From the NCBI GenBank assembly GCA_002404215.1, contig DHJG01000199.1, forward strand, positions 3,721 through 9,524: a stretch of DNA of 5,804 nt, given 5' to 3'. Origin of the DNA: Desulfosporosinus sp. UBA4726 (lineage in GTDB: Bacteria; Bacillota; Desulfitobacteriia; Desulfitobacteriales; Desulfitobacteriaceae). A model generated the notes under the pieces. That model did no database searches. It saw only the letters and a list, made by a program, of their open reading frames with translations, and had not been told where the DNA came from. Shown here in pieces: positions 4,465 to 5,804 of the stretch; the first letter of the stretch is position 1; every line of letters begins with the position of its first letter. The translations under genes and the position numbers were made by a program.

Positions 4465-5628
4465 GTGCATATTATAGTAGCACCAGACTCATTTAAGGGA
4501 AGTTTATCGGCGATTGAGGTTGCAAATGCTATGGAGCGAGGAATTATTTCAGTATTTCCTGATGCAAAGGTAACTAAGGTCCCTATTGCTGATGGCGGAG
4601 AGGGGACAGTTGAAGCGTTGGTGACTGCAACTGGCGGTCGCATGATGTACGAGAAGGTGATGGGACCCCTGGGAGATATAGTAGAAGCCTGTTGGGGAAT
4701 ACTTGGTGACAATCAAACTGCGGTTATCGAAATGGCCGCAGCTTCTGGGCTTACTCTCGTTTCCAAAGACAAACTTAATCCCAGGATTGCCACTACCTTT
4801 GGAACAGGTCAACTCATCAAAAGGGCTCTTGAGCTTGGTATACGTAAATTAATTATCGGTATCGGTGGCAGTGCTACCAATGATGGCGGTGCTGGGATGG
4901 CAAGGGCTTTAGGCGTGAAGTTTTTTGATGAATTAAACAATGAATTGCCCAACGGTGGAGCGGCGCTAAAGAATTTGACTAAAATTGATAGTAAGCAACT
5001 TGATCCACGTTTAGCAAAAACGACAATACTGGTGGCTTGTGACGTCGATAATCCTTTATGCGGTCCTCGGGGGGCATCTGCAGTGTATGGCGCACAGAAA
5101 GGAGCTACCCCAGAGATGATAGAGGAGTTAGATCAAGCGCTTAAACACTACGCTGAGATTGCAAAACAGACTACAGGTAGAGAAGTAGCAGAACGCCCTG
5201 GAGCGGGTGCAGCTGGTGGATTAGGGGCAGGCTTATTATTTTTTACGCCTTCCCAGCTTAAGCCGGGCGTTCAAATTGTATTGGAGGCTACTAATTTTTC
5301 GGAAAAGGTAAGACTGGTTGATCTTGTGATCACAGGTGAAGGGTGTACCGATCTCCAAACGGCCCATGGCAAAGCACCAGTGGGTGTCGCTAAGATTGCA
5401 CAGGACTATAATGTGCCTGCCGTATGTCTCTCCGGCAGTCTAGGGCCTGGCTATGATGATGTATTACAGCAAGGGATCGGCGGGATTATGAGTATCATAC
5501 CTAAACCAATGACCTTGGAGGAGTGCATGGGCTCTGCCGACGAACTAATATATGCTGCGACTACCCGGCTTTGTCGCTTAGTTAATATTGGTATCACAAT
5601 GTCTCATTCAAAAGACACTTTGCAATAG
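4465..5628 (+). CDS. glxK: Glycerate 2-kinase (GlxK/GarK family)
   Basis: Phosphorylates D-glycerate with ATP, giving 2-phosphoglycerate, and so feeds glycerate from glyoxylate, sugar-acid or serine breakdown into lower glycolysis. The 387-residue protein has full family length (about 375-385) and all landmark segments of PF02595: VAPDSFKGSLSA (5-16), ADGGEGTVEAL (42-52), IGGSATNDGGAGMARALG (133-150), ACDVDNPLCGP (191-201), GAGAAGGLGAG (246-256) and VITGEGCTDLQTAHGKAPVG (288-307). The last block is often written GEGRID or GEGQTD in relatives; the C at position 294 is at a variable place. The protein is cytoplasmic. GTG is the start. The last ten residues, TMSHSKDTLQ, go slightly past the usual end. 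No tartronate semialdehyde reductase, permease or regulator is in view, so the pathway it serves here is unknown. 2-kinase rather than 3-kinase specificity is inferred from the family as a whole. Confidence 0.93.
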   Translation: MHIIVAPDSFKGSLSAIEVANAMERGIISVFPDAKVTKVPIADGGEGTVEALVTATGGRMMYEKVMGPLGDIVEACWGILGDNQTAVIEMAAASGLTLVSKDKLNPRIATTFGTGQLIKRALELGIRKLIIGIGGSATNDGGAGMARALGVKFFDELNNELPNGGAALKNLTKIDSKQLDPRLAKTTILVACDVDNPLCGPRGASAVYGAQKGATPEMIEELDQALKHYAEIAKQTTGREVAERPGAGAAGGLGAGLLFFTPSQLKPGVQIVLEATNFSEKVRLVDLVITGEGCTDLQTAHGKAPVGVAKIAQDYNVPAVCLSGSLGPGYDDVLQQGIGGIMSIIPKPMTLEECMGSADELIYAATTRLCRLVNIGITMSHSKDTLQ

Positions 5629-5804
5629 CTACCCCTTATGATAGTGTTAGCTTAGATCGGAAGGGCATTATACTCAGAAACAGGACTGTTAAATAAGGGT
5701 TGCATATAGTCGATATGTGTTGCTTTAAAGAAAGTTGGTTAGTGTGATGGCAGCAAAGAATTGGTCTATACAAGATTCAAATAGAAAGCCTGGTAATAGT
5801 GTAG
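5629..5804 (+). other. Intergenic end of window with possible start of a further gene
   Basis: No terminator is evident after the glycerate kinase stop. A plus-strand frame is open from the ATG at 5747 to the window edge (19 codons, MAAKNWSIQDSNRKPGNSV), with GTG at 5744 and TTG at 5735 as alternatives and an in-frame stop at 5726-5728. The sequence AAAGAAAG (5727-5734) is a poor ribosome site. I do not recognise the peptide. The stretch may be the beginning of a gene or just spacer. Confidence 0.25.

Noticed and set aside
5634..5699. CCCTTAT (5634-5640) and ATAAGGG (5693-5699) as a terminator after glycerate kinase.
   Set aside because: The arms are about 50 bases apart, the stem is only seven pairs and no T-run follows.
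1..5804. CRISPR array, tRNA, rRNA, complete insertion sequence or defence operon.
   Set aside because: No regularly spaced repeats, RNA gene signatures, transposase text or multi-gene defence cluster could be seen on either strand.

Overview
The window looks like chromosome of an anaerobic, endospore-former-type Firmicute, most likely a Clostridia/Peptococcaceae relative such as Desulfosporosinus or Desulfitobacterium. This rests on protein style, moderate GC with AT-rich intergenic DNA, strong GGAGG-type ribosome sites, GTG/TTG starts, and a pyrF-pyrE operon end carrying the Thermus/Clostridia-type PyrE. The genus is an inference; no rRNA or marker gene is present.

Layout. (1) 1-1196: the end of a pyrimidine operon, with the 3' part of pyrF (OMP decarboxylase) directly abutting pyrE (orotate phosphoribosyltransferase), closed by a very strong hairpin terminator. 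(2) 1197-2887: a short open frame that may be a gene remnant, then a good promoter and a monocistronic alkaline-phosphatase-superfamily (type I phosphodiesterase/nucleotide pyrophosphatase-like) gene. (3) 2890-3477, minus strand: a self-contained unit made of a near-consensus promoter, a leader of about 120 nt with overlapping hairpins that resemble an attenuator, a small HNH-nuclease-like gene and a terminator. (4) 3510-4379: a gene graveyard. It holds a minus-strand scrap of an ABC-transporter ATPase with an in-frame stop, an orphan hairpin, and on the plus strand the first ~61 codons of a KtrB/TrkH potassium-channel subunit joined out of frame to the last ~87 codons of its KtrA/TrkA regulatory partner. 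The ktrA piece carries a further one-base frameshift. (5) 4465-5628: an intact glycerate 2-kinase gene, followed by about 175 bases with at most the first codons of a further gene.

How it fits together. pyrF and pyrE act in consecutive steps of UMP synthesis. The other intact genes are single transcription units with no shared pathway. The most informative part is the stretch between the HNH gene and the glycerate kinase. There, at least two unrelated loci (an ABC exporter and a Ktr potassium-uptake system) have been reduced to fragments while the ktr promoter and ribosome site remain intact. I see no CRISPR array, tRNA, rRNA, complete insertion sequence or convincing new multi-gene system. 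The nearest to something undescribed is the HNH unit with its structured leader, placed next to the decay zone.
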